From NCBI GenBank assembly GCA_021201355.1, contig JAJQFC010000142.1:1-51390 (forward strand): 51,390 nucleotides of DNA, given 5' to 3'. The notes beneath the pieces are model-generated. The model had not been told where the DNA came from, made no database searches, and saw only the letters and a program-made list of their open reading frames with translations. Shown in pieces: positions 34,830 through 41,693 of the stretch; position 1 is the first letter of the stretch, and each line of letters begins with the position of its first letter. The position numbers and the translations under genes were made by a program. The DNA is from Planctomycetaceae bacterium (lineage in GTDB: Bacteria; Planctomycetota; SZUA-567).

Positions 34830-35162
34830 ATGAGCGTATACGTTTCACCAATAGGAAATGCAGAAGTTTGGGCGTTAAAGCCTGATGGGTATTACGATTT
34901 GGCTGAATGGTTGGAAATGGGGGTACCCGGTGAAGTAATCAAGAATCACGAACCAATCCGTCAGCAAGCTTATAAAAATGAGGCTGATGATATATTCAAG
35001 CATGCACAGTATTACGCGGCGGAGGCCGAGGGATTTCGCTTGCTCGGGAATGCTGAGAGTGCCGCCGTAGCGGAAGAAAAAGCTCAGATGTATTTGAAAG
35101 AATACGCTGCTAAAAAGCAGGAGATTCGCGAACTTTACCCAGACACGGATGTTGAATCTTGA
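34830..35162 (+). CDS. Putative tail fibre assembly/chaperone-like protein
   Basis: 110 residues directly after the fibre tip and with similar AT-rich DNA. The first 45 residues include WALKPDGYYDLAEWLEMGVPG, and the rest is helical and charged (AEAEGFRLLGNAESAAVAEE). Small proteins after fibre genes often help fibre folding, which is the basis of the call; no motif proves it. It overlaps the next gene by four bases. Confidence 0.5.
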   Translation: MSVYVSPIGNAEVWALKPDGYYDLAEWLEMGVPGEVIKNHEPIRQQAYKNEADDIFKHAQYYAAEAEGFRLLGNAESAAVAEEKAQMYLKEYAAKKQEIRELYPDTDVES

Positions 35163-35440
35163 CCCCGCCAATGAACCCCTCCACCGACCACGACCTCCTT
35201 CTGGAACTCAACACGAAATTCGACCTGCTATACGAAGAGTTCCGCCGCACCTCCAACGGCACCGGGTTTCCCCGTTGTGTATCCCGGCTGGAACGCCTGG
35301 AGGGCCTGGAGTCTACCGCCAAGGCCGCCCACAAGCGCCTGGACAATCTCAACAGCAAATGCTGGTGGGCATTCACCGTCATCTCGACATCCATCCTTGG
35401 ATTGATTGCGGCAGCTTTGAAAGGACATTTAGGACTTTAG
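35159..35440 (+). CDS. XhlA-like membrane protein, probable lysis accessory or holin
   Basis: 93 residues from TTG 35159 (TTGA overlap with the preceding stop); ATG 35171 is an alternative. The N-terminal helix LLLELNTKFDLLYEEFRR and RLERLEGLESTAKAAHKRLD are coiled coil. One C-terminal membrane segment follows (WWAFTVISTSILGLIAAALK). This is the layout of XhlA-type hemolysin/holin partners. It is located where T7 has its holin (17.5), just before the terminase genes. Confidence 0.75.
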   Translation: MTPPMNPSTDHDLLLELNTKFDLLYEEFRRTSNGTGFPRCVSRLERLEGLESTAKAAHKRLDNLNSKCWWAFTVISTSILGLIAAALKGHLGL

Positions 35441-35444
35441 AAAA

Positions 35445-35747
35445 ATGGCATCAAATAAGAAAACCAAGACCGCAGCCCTGGACGCATTGTTCAGGGCTGT
35501 TTGCGGTTACTTCGGTAACGCCTTTGAGAAAGGAACCGCCACGACCGCCGATGTGAAGAACGCTATTCAGTTCCTAAAGGACAACGGCATCAACGCAATG
35601 CTCTCTGAAGAAAACCCCGAGGCACCGCTGAACAAACTCACGAAGGCAGCCGAGGAGTCCGGGACTATTCAATTCCCGTTCCCCGTGGTGTCATCCAATC
35701 TTCTCGACAAGGATGACCCCGCAGTGAAAGCCGCCGGCAGCGAATGA
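35445..35747 (+). CDS. terS: Small terminase subunit, T7 gp18-like
   Basis: 100 residues (T7: 89). It recognises concatemer DNA for packaging. Charged and helical, with ATTADVKNAIQFLKDNGI as a helix-turn-helix-like element and FPVVSSNLLDKDD near the end. It overlaps the large subunit by four bases (ATGA), as in T7. Confidence 0.88.
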   Translation: MASNKKTKTAALDALFRAVCGYFGNAFEKGTATTADVKNAIQFLKDNGINAMLSEENPEAPLNKLTKAAEESGTIQFPFPVVSSNLLDKDDPAVKAAGSE

Positions 35748-37393
35748 GCGTCCGCGAAAGTCTCGCGTCGGAGTTCCGGAACTGTCTATGGTTCATCTGG
35801 AAACACCTCAATCTTCCCGACCCGACGCCGGTCCAGTACGATATGGCGTCCTTCCTGGCCAACCCATCGCGTGACCGCATTATCATCGAGGGATTCCGAG
35901 GGGTCGGCAAATCATGGATCACAGCCGCGTTCTGCATCTGCCTGTGGCTCAAAAATCCGAACACCCGAATCATGGTCGTCTCGGCGTCGAAATCCCGTGC
36001 CGACAAGTTCGCTCAGTTCGTCCGCCGGCTCATATACGAGATCCCCGAGTTCCGCTACCTGAAACCTCGAAAGGGCCAGCGGGACGCCATCAACGCATTC
36101 GACGTTGGCCCCTCGGCGAACCATCAGGCACCGTCCATGACGTCCCTCGGCATCACCGGCCAGCTTGTCGGTAACCGCGCCGACGTCATCATCGGTGACG
36201 ACGTGGAGACGACGAATAACTCCCTCACCCAAAGCGCCCGGGATGCCCTGCGGGAAGCCGTCAAGGAGTTCGAGAGCATCATCACCCCGGGCGGCCGCAT
36301 CGTGTACCTGGGCACTCCCCAGTACGAAGCCAGCCTGTACAACGAACTCCGCCGGCGTGGCTACGTCTGCCGCATCTGGCCCGCGCGGTTCCCGTCAGCG
36401 AAGCAGGTGGACGGATACGAGGGTGCCCTTGCGCCGACCATCTTGGAAGCCCTCCGGAACAACGAACGCCTCGCCGGACAGCCGACCGACCCTAAGCGGT
36501 TCAACAACGACGACCTCATCAAGCGTGAGGCGTCCCTCGGCCGGTCGACCTTCCAGCTCCAGTTCATGCTGGACACGACGCTGTCGGACCAGGAGCGGTT
36601 CCCGCTGAAAATCAGTGACCTGATTCTTCACCCATTGGCACCCGAAAAGGGGCCGATCTCGCTGGCGTGGTCGTCATCCCCGCAGTACATCGCCAACGAC
36701 GTCCAGTCCGTGGGATTCGCCGGTGACGTCTGGCGGCGGTCCATGTTCCCCGACGAAGAACGCATCCCGTACTCCGGGTCGGTCATGGCGGTGGACCCTG
36801 CTGGGCGCGGCGGCGACGAGACTGCCTACGCCGTGGTCAAGCTTCTGAACGGACGTCTGTTCCTCACGGCCGCCGGCGGGCTACCCGGGGGCTACGCCGA
36901 GGACAACCTAAAGACTCTCGCCCTCATCGCGAAGTATCAGAACATCAACATCCTCCGCCCCGAGGCGAACTTCGGCGATGGCATGTTCGCCCAACTTCTC
37001 CGGCCGATCCTCGCCCGAGTCCACCCGTGCACCATTGAGGAAACGCATTCGACCACCCAGAAGGAACGCCGCATCATTGACACTTTGGAGCCAGTCATGA
37101 ACCAGCACCGGCTCATTGTGAACGAGGAGGTCGCCCTGAACGACTATCAGGCCAACCGCGACCACCCTGAGAGGCAACTCTTCTGGCAGATGACCAGGAT
37201 CACCCGTGAGCGAGGGTGCCTGGGGAAGGACGACCGTATCGACGCCTTGGCTTCTGCCGTGGCGTATTGGGTGGAGGCGATGGCACGGGACGCCGACAAG
37301 GCCACGGAGGACGCGAGACAGGAACTAATCGATGAAGAAATCAGGAGAATTGAGGAATCTTGGACGGGATTTTCGAGGCCAAAACCGTCGTGA
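35744..37393 (+). CDS. terL: Large terminase subunit (packaging ATPase/nuclease), T7 gp19-like
   Basis: 549 residues (T7: 586). It pumps DNA into the procapsid and cuts concatemers. The Walker A motif GFRGVGKSW has Lys56, and Walker B is VIIGDD with Asp152/Asp153. The C-terminal RNase H-like nuclease has VMAVDPAGRGGDETAY with Asp351, then RPEANFGDG and a late KDDRIDALA acidic site. It ends 18 bases before the second 44-bp repeat. Confidence 0.97.
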   Translation: MSVRESLASEFRNCLWFIWKHLNLPDPTPVQYDMASFLANPSRDRIIIEGFRGVGKSWITAAFCICLWLKNPNTRIMVVSASKSRADKFAQFVRRLIYEIPEFRYLKPRKGQRDAINAFDVGPSANHQAPSMTSLGITGQLVGNRADVIIGDDVETTNNSLTQSARDALREAVKEFESIITPGGRIVYLGTPQYEASLYNELRRRGYVCRIWPARFPSAKQVDGYEGALAPTILEALRNNERLAGQPTDPKRFNNDDLIKREASLGRSTFQLQFMLDTTLSDQERFPLKISDLILHPLAPEKGPISLAWSSSPQYIANDVQSVGFAGDVWRRSMFPDEERIPYSGSVMAVDPAGRGGDETAYAVVKLLNGRLFLTAAGGLPGGYAEDNLKTLALIAKYQNINILRPEANFGDGMFAQLLRPILARVHPCTIEETHSTTQKERRIIDTLEPVMNQHRLIVNEEVALNDYQANRDHPERQLFWQMTRITRERGCLGKDDRIDALASAVAYWVEAMARDADKATEDARQELIDEEIRRIEESWTGFSRPKPS

Positions 37394-37410
37394 ATTCACC
37401 GTCCGTAGAC

Positions 37411-37454
37411 ACCGGCAAAAAATGCCGTCACGATAGTATGCACTTCTAGGAGAA
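37411..37454 (+). promoter_or_regulatory. 44-bp perfect repeat, copy 2: candidate phage promoter (phiOR position)
   Basis: Identical over 44 bases to 4251-4294. It lies just after terminase, where T7 has the promoter phiOR near the right genome end. It would drive leftward-arm transcription across the genome junction in concatemers or circles. Confidence 0.55.
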
Positions 37455-37512
37455 CAACGTTTCTCCGGGGGCTAAATCCGAGCAGATCGAAAGAGTAAAG
37501 TATTCGATGCTG

Positions 37513-37582
37513 GGACGCTCCTCTTACTCTCTGCGGTTTTCTCCACGGCTCAACCTGTGGATGGGGGGTAAGGGGGGCGTCC
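37513..37582. other. Large stem-loop in the probable genome-end region
   Basis: Fifteen bases at 37513-37527 pair with 37568-37582, with two G-U pairs. Inside, TCCAC and GTGGA form a second stem. Neither arm is coding. Strong structure beside the concatemer junction could mark processing, packaging or an origin. Confidence 0.6.
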
Positions 37583-37599
37583 AGCTTCCCTCTGGGTAA

Positions 37600-37720
37600 A
37601 GCATATGGGTTTATACCCATAGGTAAACCTAATGGTACCTGTAGGTTATACTATTCTTTACCTAAAGAGATACCTATACAACATCAGCCATAGCTGATTT
37701 CTTTTATAAAGATAGTTTAA
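37600..37720. other. AT-rich dyad and short-repeat region, probable virus genome end
   Basis: It contains perfect dyads TATGGGT-TTAT-ACCCATA (37604-37621) and ATCAGC-CATA-GCTGAT (37683-37698). It also has several variants of ACCTATA/ACCTAAAG/GTAAACCT. T7 carries CCTAAAG heptamers next to its terminal repeats. The location between terminase and the early genes is where a T7-like linear genome begins and ends. Nothing coding is seen in 37394-37807. Confidence 0.5.
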
Positions 37721-37807
37721 AGGCTCCACAAGGCACCTGACGGTTCAATCAAAGCACTTGCCTACAGGGTACCTCTGAATGCCGTCAGCGGCCTTCTGTG
37801 GCCCATT

Positions 37808-38110
37808 GTGGGCATCATAGAAAGGAGGAGAGACGACGTCATAAATAGAATCAGTAGAGTGAAGATTCGAGGCCGACCATGGTCAGTGAAATGGCCCAAG
37901 GAAATCTGCGGTGGAACCTGCTACGGAATCTGTGAGTACGACGGCAACGTCATCCGCCTTGAGAGAAAGCTTCAAGGAAGACTTCTGCTCACAATCGCGA
38001 TCCATGAAATGCTCCATGCTGAGTTTCCCGAGGCGACCGAAGAGATAGTCACCCAGGCCGCCGAGGACATCGCCGACGCTCTTTGGCGAATAGGGTTCCG
38101 CTGTACTTAG
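37808..38110 (+). CDS. Putative phage metallopeptidase-like protein
   Basis: Up to 100 residues. AIHEMLHAEFPEATEEIV carries an HExxH-type zinc site followed by the conserved PE..EE element found in a family of small phage proteins. The end is ADALWRIGF. The activity is unproven. The start is unclear: the GTG at 37808 is open, but a strong AAGGAGGAG lies inside that extension (37822-37830) and points to the non-canonical ATA at 37841. GTG 37859 gives the most family-like N-terminus (MKIRGRPWSVKWPK). It is the first gene of the virus left arm. Confidence 0.75.
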   Translation: MGIIERRRDDVINRISRVKIRGRPWSVKWPKEICGGTCYGICEYDGNVIRLERKLQGRLLLTIAIHEMLHAEFPEATEEIVTQAAEDIADALWRIGFRCT

Positions 38111-38119
38111 AACTATGTG

Positions 38120-38172
38120 TGGACCGAACAGTGAACCCGTGGGCATCCGCCCCGGCGCTCTCGTTCGGTCCA
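38120..38172. terminator. Ten-base-pair hairpin after the metallopeptidase-like gene
   Basis: TGGACCGAAC (38120-38129) pairs perfectly with GTTCGGTCCA (38163-38172), followed by TAACATTTTCTC. The long internal loop contains a GC-rich stretch. It may be a terminator or a structured RNA. The rest of 38173-38627 contains no convincing gene. Confidence 0.5.
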
Positions 38173-38432
38173 TAACATTTTCTCAAGGTGTGCCAGTAGG
38201 TTAAATGAATAGTGGTTGACTAAGAAGAACCGGTCGGTAAACTGAAAAGTGCTTCGTGCAGGGTGGCCTGAAAAAATACCCGGAAAAATTCGTGTGGGTT
38301 AGCGTGACGTTTATTGCGCTGTTTTCCCCGTAGGGGGTCACGCGGTGTATCAAGCGGAGGCGATTGATCGTCGGTCGTAACCTATTAAGTGACACAATGG
38401 GCGCACACCTACATTATAAGTGGCAGCTGTCG

Positions 38433-38461
38433 TTGACTTTGCGCTTTATTGAAATGTTAAT
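38433..38461 (+). promoter_or_regulatory. Candidate sigma-70 promoter for the lysogeny-side operon
   Basis: TTGACT (38433-38438) and GTTAAT (38456-38461) with a 17-base spacer point toward the genes at 38628 and 39115. Confidence 0.4.
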
Positions 38462-38510
38462 GACGCGTGTGTAGAGGCGGTGAACGGGCGGTCGGCGGGG
38501 AGACTGGAGT

Positions 38511-38526
38511 GTTACCGAATGGTAAC
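38511..38526. promoter_or_regulatory. Perfect palindrome, possible operator
   Basis: GTTACC-GAAT-GGTAAC lies about 50 bases downstream of the candidate promoter and 100 bases before the next start codon, a plausible repressor site. Confidence 0.4.
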
Positions 38527-38627
38527 GAACGGGCTTTCGCCGTTTAGACTGGCGTGGTGCTTTGGTTTAGGTTTTAAACTTCCTTTTTAGTTGCCTTGTT
38601 GGAACCAGCTGTTGGCGAGGGGATTCG

Positions 38628-39104
38628 ATGCGGATTGTTCTATTGCTTTTAGTATCGGCGGCATTCGCGACAATGGGGCTTCCGGCCGTTGCGAGCGATT
38701 TTTATTCTCAGCGTCCCACCGATGACTACAGAGATTATAGAGATCGCGTACCAGACTCACGATTTACCAGCAACCCTGAACAAAATGAGGCATACGAAAA
38801 GGGGATGTCGATAAATGCGCTCCGTGCGTGGAAGGCTGAAAAAGCAGCACACGATAAAAGGTCGGATCGACAGGCTCTTATTATCGGTGGCGGTGTTGCA
38901 CTTGGTGGTTTTTTTATTGCGGCGTCACTGTTTCTGTCGCGGCGCAGACGGTTAAATAAGGTCTCCAATAAAAAAGTAAATCCGACCAAGACAAGCATCT
39001 CAGTGAATAGCAGCAGGTCGAACACCTGCGAGAATACAAAAACTAGACTGGAAGAGTTAGAGGAACGCGCGAAAGCAGATTCTGAAAAATATACATTTTC
39101 ATAA
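38628..39104 (+). CDS. Secreted, membrane-anchored small protein, possible lysogenic-conversion factor
   Basis: 158 residues. A clear signal peptide (MRIVLLLLVSAAFATMGLPAVAS, cleavage after about 23) is followed by a polar Tyr/Arg/Asp-rich part. A membrane helix at about 84-104 (LIIGGGVALGGFFIAASLFL) and a basic, serine-rich cytoplasmic tail follow. The DNA is AT-rich compared with the phage core. It lies ten bases before the ribbon-helix-helix gene and probably shares its transcript, so it may be made in the lysogen. No family is recognised. Confidence 0.65.
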   Translation: MRIVLLLLVSAAFATMGLPAVASDFYSQRPTDDYRDYRDRVPDSRFTSNPEQNEAYEKGMSINALRAWKAEKAAHDKRSDRQALIIGGGVALGGFFIAASLFLSRRRRLNKVSNKKVNPTKTSISVNSSRSNTCENTKTRLEELEERAKADSEKYTFS

Positions 39105-39114
39105 GGTAGGTATC

Positions 39115-39309
39115 ATGCCAGCACCTAAAGGAAATAAAAACGCAATGCAGGGTACAACTAAGAAGACGGCAGGATACCGCCTTTCAATGACGCCGGAGAA
39201 CCATTCAATTCTTGTAGCGATCTCTCAATCACAGAAAATATCCCTCGCGAAAGTCATTGAAAACGCACTGGTTAAAGCATATCCAAAAGAGTTCAAAGAT
39301 AAATTTTAA
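39115..39309 (+). CDS. Ribbon-helix-helix DNA-binding protein, candidate lysogeny repressor
   Basis: 64 residues. A basic N-terminal arm (MPAPKGNKNAMQGTTKK) is followed by a beta strand and two helices (YRLSMTPENHSILVAISQSQ, then ISLAKVIENALVKAYP) in the Arc/MetJ pattern. Such dimers bind tandem DNA sites. A strong promoter with two 22-bp direct repeats begins 20 bases downstream, which makes it a candidate repressor of that promoter. AAGGTAGG precedes the ATG. Confidence 0.7.
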   Translation: MPAPKGNKNAMQGTTKKTAGYRLSMTPENHSILVAISQSQKISLAKVIENALVKAYPKEFKDKF

Positions 39310-39329
39310 AAAACCAGCACAAATTCAAC

Positions 39330-39358
39330 TTGACTAACACCGTTTGAAATGATATTAT
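39330..39358 (+). promoter_or_regulatory. Near-consensus sigma-70 promoter in the lysogeny region
   Basis: TTGACT (39330-39335), a 17-base spacer and TATTAT (39353-39358). The -10 is inside the first of two 22-bp direct repeats. Transcription would run right into the hairpin region and the early genes. Confidence 0.7.
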
Positions 39359-39363
39359 AACAA
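39342..39363 (+). repeat. 22-bp operator-like direct repeat, copy 1
   Basis: GTTTGAAATGATATTATAAC plus AA. It matches 39396-39417 at 19 of 22 positions and overlaps the -10 element. The copies are 54 bases apart, about five helical turns. Confidence 0.6.
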
Positions 39364-39395
39364 AGTCGGCACGCAAGCCGCGTTCTTTTTTCATA

Positions 39396-39417
39396 GTTTG
39401 AATTGATATCATTACAA
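39396..39417 (+). repeat. 22-bp operator-like direct repeat, copy 2
   Basis: GTTTGAATTGATATCATTAC plus AA. Between the copies lies a small CGGC-ACGCAA-GCCG hairpin (39366-39379) followed by TTCTTTTTT, an attenuator-like element right after the promoter. Confidence 0.6.
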
Positions 39418-39449
39418 CAGGAGGACCCCACACTCAAATATTTGCAATC

Positions 39450-39587
39450 AGCGCCACCGGGTTAACCGCTTGATCCTGCCCTCCGGTGACGCTCCCGGTA
39501 CCAAAAGAAAAAACCCATGGCGGCAACCATGGGCAAACGAGAAGGGCCGGAAAGGTAAGGTGCTGGGCAAGCCCGAACAACCTTTCC
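39450..39587. ncRNA. Candidate structured RNA: three consecutive hairpins
   Basis: The 320 bases between the ribbon-helix-helix gene and the tiny ORF at 39631 hold no gene but three strong stems. They are 39450-39460 with 39483-39493 (11 pairs with one G-U), CCCATGG with CCATGGG (39514-39533), and GGAAAGGT with ACCTTTCC (39549-39587) enclosing GGGC-AA-GCCC. They lie downstream of the promoter at 39330. The strand and function are inferred. Confidence 0.45.
39503..39534 (-). terminator. Intrinsic terminator for minus-strand transcription
   Basis: On the minus strand CCCATGG-TTGCCG-CCATGGG is followed by TTTTTTCTTTT. It would end a leftward transcript coming from the early region, although no minus-strand gene is recognised there. 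Confidence 0.65.
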
Positions 39588-39630
39588 GTATCTTTGAACT
39601 ACACTGTCATTCTACAAGGTGATAACCACT

Positions 39631-39744
39631 ATGTCAAACCGTAAGAAAAGCCAGCCTACGCAATCCCGGAAGGGCCGCAAGGATCACTCCCGGATACGTC
39701 AGGCAAACCGAAAACCGCACGTCAACAAGTATAAGCCCCAATAG
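39631..39744 (+). CDS. Tiny highly basic protein
   Basis: 37 residues: 15 are Arg or Lys, with many Ser/Gln (MSNRKKSQPTQSRKGRKDHS...). AAGGTGATAA precedes the ATG. The composition suggests nucleic-acid binding or inhibition of a host enzyme, as for small early phage proteins. No family is recognised. It ends in TAG. Confidence 0.5.
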   Translation: MSNRKKSQPTQSRKGRKDHSRIRQANRKPHVNKYKPQ

Positions 39745-39857
39745 GCAATATCGAGTAACTCACCATTAAAACCAAGCGTCACCCACGATGTTCCGGCGAT
39801 GATGACCGGCGTGGGGACGCTGTGTATTTCGGAACCAGAGAACGCAAAGGGGAAGCC

Positions 39858-40046
39858 ATGTCCGCCAAACTCACGAAAACCACCCTCACGAACCTTCAGG
39901 GCGTCTCAGTCAACCTTCAGGAAATGCGCGGGAAGATCGAGCGTTGTATTGACTCCTTCGATCCCTCCGAGATTCACGGCATTCTGTTCGAAGTGTTGGA
40001 CGTCGTGAGCGGAACCGAGGCGGGGATTTCTCAGGTTTTGCAGTAG
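39858..40046 (+). CDS. Small hypothetical early protein
   Basis: 62 residues from ATG 39858, preceded by AAAGGGGAAG. It is helical and amphipathic (LQEMRGKIERCIDSFDPSEI), with no membrane segment. It is part of a run of short co-directional genes in the virus left arm, where T7-like phages carry host-takeover proteins. Confidence 0.65.
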   Translation: MSAKLTKTTLTNLQGVSVNLQEMRGKIERCIDSFDPSEIHGILFEVLDVVSGTEAGISQVLQ

Positions 40047-40057
40047 GGGGTAAAGCC

Positions 40058-40297
40058 ATGAAATCCGAACGCGGCTACTACACCATCTACACGGCGACCG
40101 CCTTTTCCCGAGAGGAACACGCCACAACGTCCGACGCCGCCATTCGCAAGGCGTGCAAGATGTTCGAACGACTTAAACGTGTCCATACCGTTTTTATCAC
40201 GGTTGACCGGGGGCGCGGTAAAACAGCCAGCAAGGTCTTTTGCTATGGTCGCATTCTTAGGCATCCGGACGGCGGCTATGCCTTTGTGAAAGCCTGA
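40058..40297 (+). CDS. Small hypothetical early protein
   Basis: 79 residues, basic, with a beta-rich opening (GYYTIYTATAFSREEH) and one helix. It starts 11 bases after the previous stop. No family is recognised. Confidence 0.65.
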   Translation: MKSERGYYTIYTATAFSREEHATTSDAAIRKACKMFERLKRVHTVFITVDRGRGKTASKVFCYGRILRHPDGGYAFVKA

Positions 40298-40309
40298 AAG
40301 GAGTCGAAC

Positions 40310-40612
40310 ATGCTCTTACTCCGCAAACGCCCGAAGAACTTTGTCTATCCGTCCGCCCGCAGGAAAACCAGCCTGTTTTACCGCGAGTACACCGGCGGTT
40401 GGGAAGTCTGGGGACACGAGTACGACGGCGGATACTGCCTCTATCACGGCAAGCGATTCGTCGCCTTGCTACGTGGTTGTCGGGACATCTTCGAGGCTCA
40501 CAGGCTGGCCTTGTCGTACATCATCGGCCACCACCAGGGAACACTCGGGAAACCGGATATCTGCGGCCGGGTGTTGCTGGCCGGTGGCGACGTCATTGTC
40601 AATTTCATCTGA
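40310..40612 (+). CDS. Small hypothetical early protein
   Basis: 100 residues, basic and aromatic, with EYTGGWEVWGHEYDGGYCLY in the middle. GAAAGGAG precedes the ATG. No motif is recognised. Same small-gene cluster. Confidence 0.65.
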   Translation: MLLLRKRPKNFVYPSARRKTSLFYREYTGGWEVWGHEYDGGYCLYHGKRFVALLRGCRDIFEAHRLALSYIIGHHQGTLGKPDICGRVLLAGGDVIVNFI

Positions 40613-40627
40613 GAAAAGGGAACTATC

Positions 40628-40960
40628 ATGTACCCTGTCGAAGAATACCCGGAAGGCGTCATCGACGACACCGAAGCCGTGACCTTCGAAAAATGGTTCG
40701 AAGAAAAAGCAGTCTGTATCGTGAACGGAGCGGCGGGCATTTACGTTCCGCAGGAATTCGCCGAGGGGCGCACGATGGACGAATGGCACGTCGATCCGGA
40801 AGACGCCACGATCCTGCTTGAAGGCCCGGAACACAAGTACTATTGGGACGTGTGGGACACCGTCCTGAGTAACGCCTACTGCGTCAATCCGAAGGATGGC
40901 AAGACCCACAGACTCCACCAGGACGACGACCTTTTTGCCGTCCCGGACATGCCGCAGTAA
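40628..40960 (+). CDS. Acidic hypothetical early protein
   Basis: 110 residues with a strong excess of Asp/Glu (MYPVEEYPEGVIDDTEAVTF; later VDPEDATILLEGPEHKYYWD). Proteins with this pattern occur in other phages without known function. High acidity in an early T7-like gene recalls DNA-mimic antirestriction proteins, but nothing here shows that activity. Confidence 0.7.
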   Translation: MYPVEEYPEGVIDDTEAVTFEKWFEEKAVCIVNGAAGIYVPQEFAEGRTMDEWHVDPEDATILLEGPEHKYYWDVWDTVLSNAYCVNPKDGKTHRLHQDDDLFAVPDMPQ

Positions 40961-41062
40961 CACGCCACAACACCAACCGCCCGAAAACCCTGTCTGTCCT
41001 TCCTCTCCGATTCTCTTGGATTCGGCAAGGGGGAAATGTAGAAAATCGAAAGGAAAACAACC

Positions 41063-41611
41063 ATGAATACCGAACAGAAAACCCACTTCGATGAACTGTG
41101 CGAACAGGTCGAGATCATCTTTCCGCGACCACTTGAGAAAATGACGGTACCGGCCCGTGCGGGCTTTACCTATCGCGTCATGGAATACCCGAAAAACCTT
41201 ATCGGTGACGTCCAGACGCCGCGTGAGGACATCGACGAATGGCACAAGCAAGCCGTCGGGATGCGGCTGTCGGTCAGATACAAGGGCCGTGAATACGCCT
41301 TTGATTACTGGATGGGGATCGCTCACCTCGATGTCGCCAACGGCCGACCGAACCGGGAGAACACCGTCACCCTGCGCCTGAAGCCCGACGCCATTACGCC
41401 CGGTTCCCTCATGTTTTCCCTGTTGATTGACCATTACAGCGCTGACGATGACTTCGAGGAATTTTGCGCCGAATACGGTTACGATACCGATAGCCGCCGC
41501 GCCGAGAGAATCTACAGGGCCGTACAGGAACAAGCCCGGCAGATGCGCCGTCTACTCGGTGACGACCTTCACGCCTTCCTTGAAGCCCTTCAGGAACAAG
41601 AACGCTATTAA
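41063..41611 (+). CDS. Hypothetical early protein
   Basis: 182 residues, soluble, mixed alpha/beta, with EYAFDYWMGIAHLDVANGRP and a charged C-terminal helix. GAAAGGAAA precedes the ATG. No catalytic motif is recognised. The 100-base gap before it holds nothing clear. Confidence 0.7.
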   Translation: MNTEQKTHFDELCEQVEIIFPRPLEKMTVPARAGFTYRVMEYPKNLIGDVQTPREDIDEWHKQAVGMRLSVRYKGREYAFDYWMGIAHLDVANGRPNRENTVTLRLKPDAITPGSLMFSLLIDHYSADDDFEEFCAEYGYDTDSRRAERIYRAVQEQARQMRRLLGDDLHAFLEALQEQERY

Positions 41612-41693
41612 CCCGTAAACCCTCATTCACCGCCCTATCGCTCACCGCGTCGGTGAGCACAGGGACACTTTGTCTAAACCGAAAGGAAACATC

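Noticed and set aside
38201-38395. 64-codon minus-strand open frame in the 38.1-38.6 kb gap
   Set aside because: It has no ribosome binding site and no membrane or domain pattern, and is not near a minus-strand promoter.
39310-39860. CRISPR-like repeats
   Set aside because: The two 22-bp repeats are only two copies and overlap a promoter; they fit operators, not an array.
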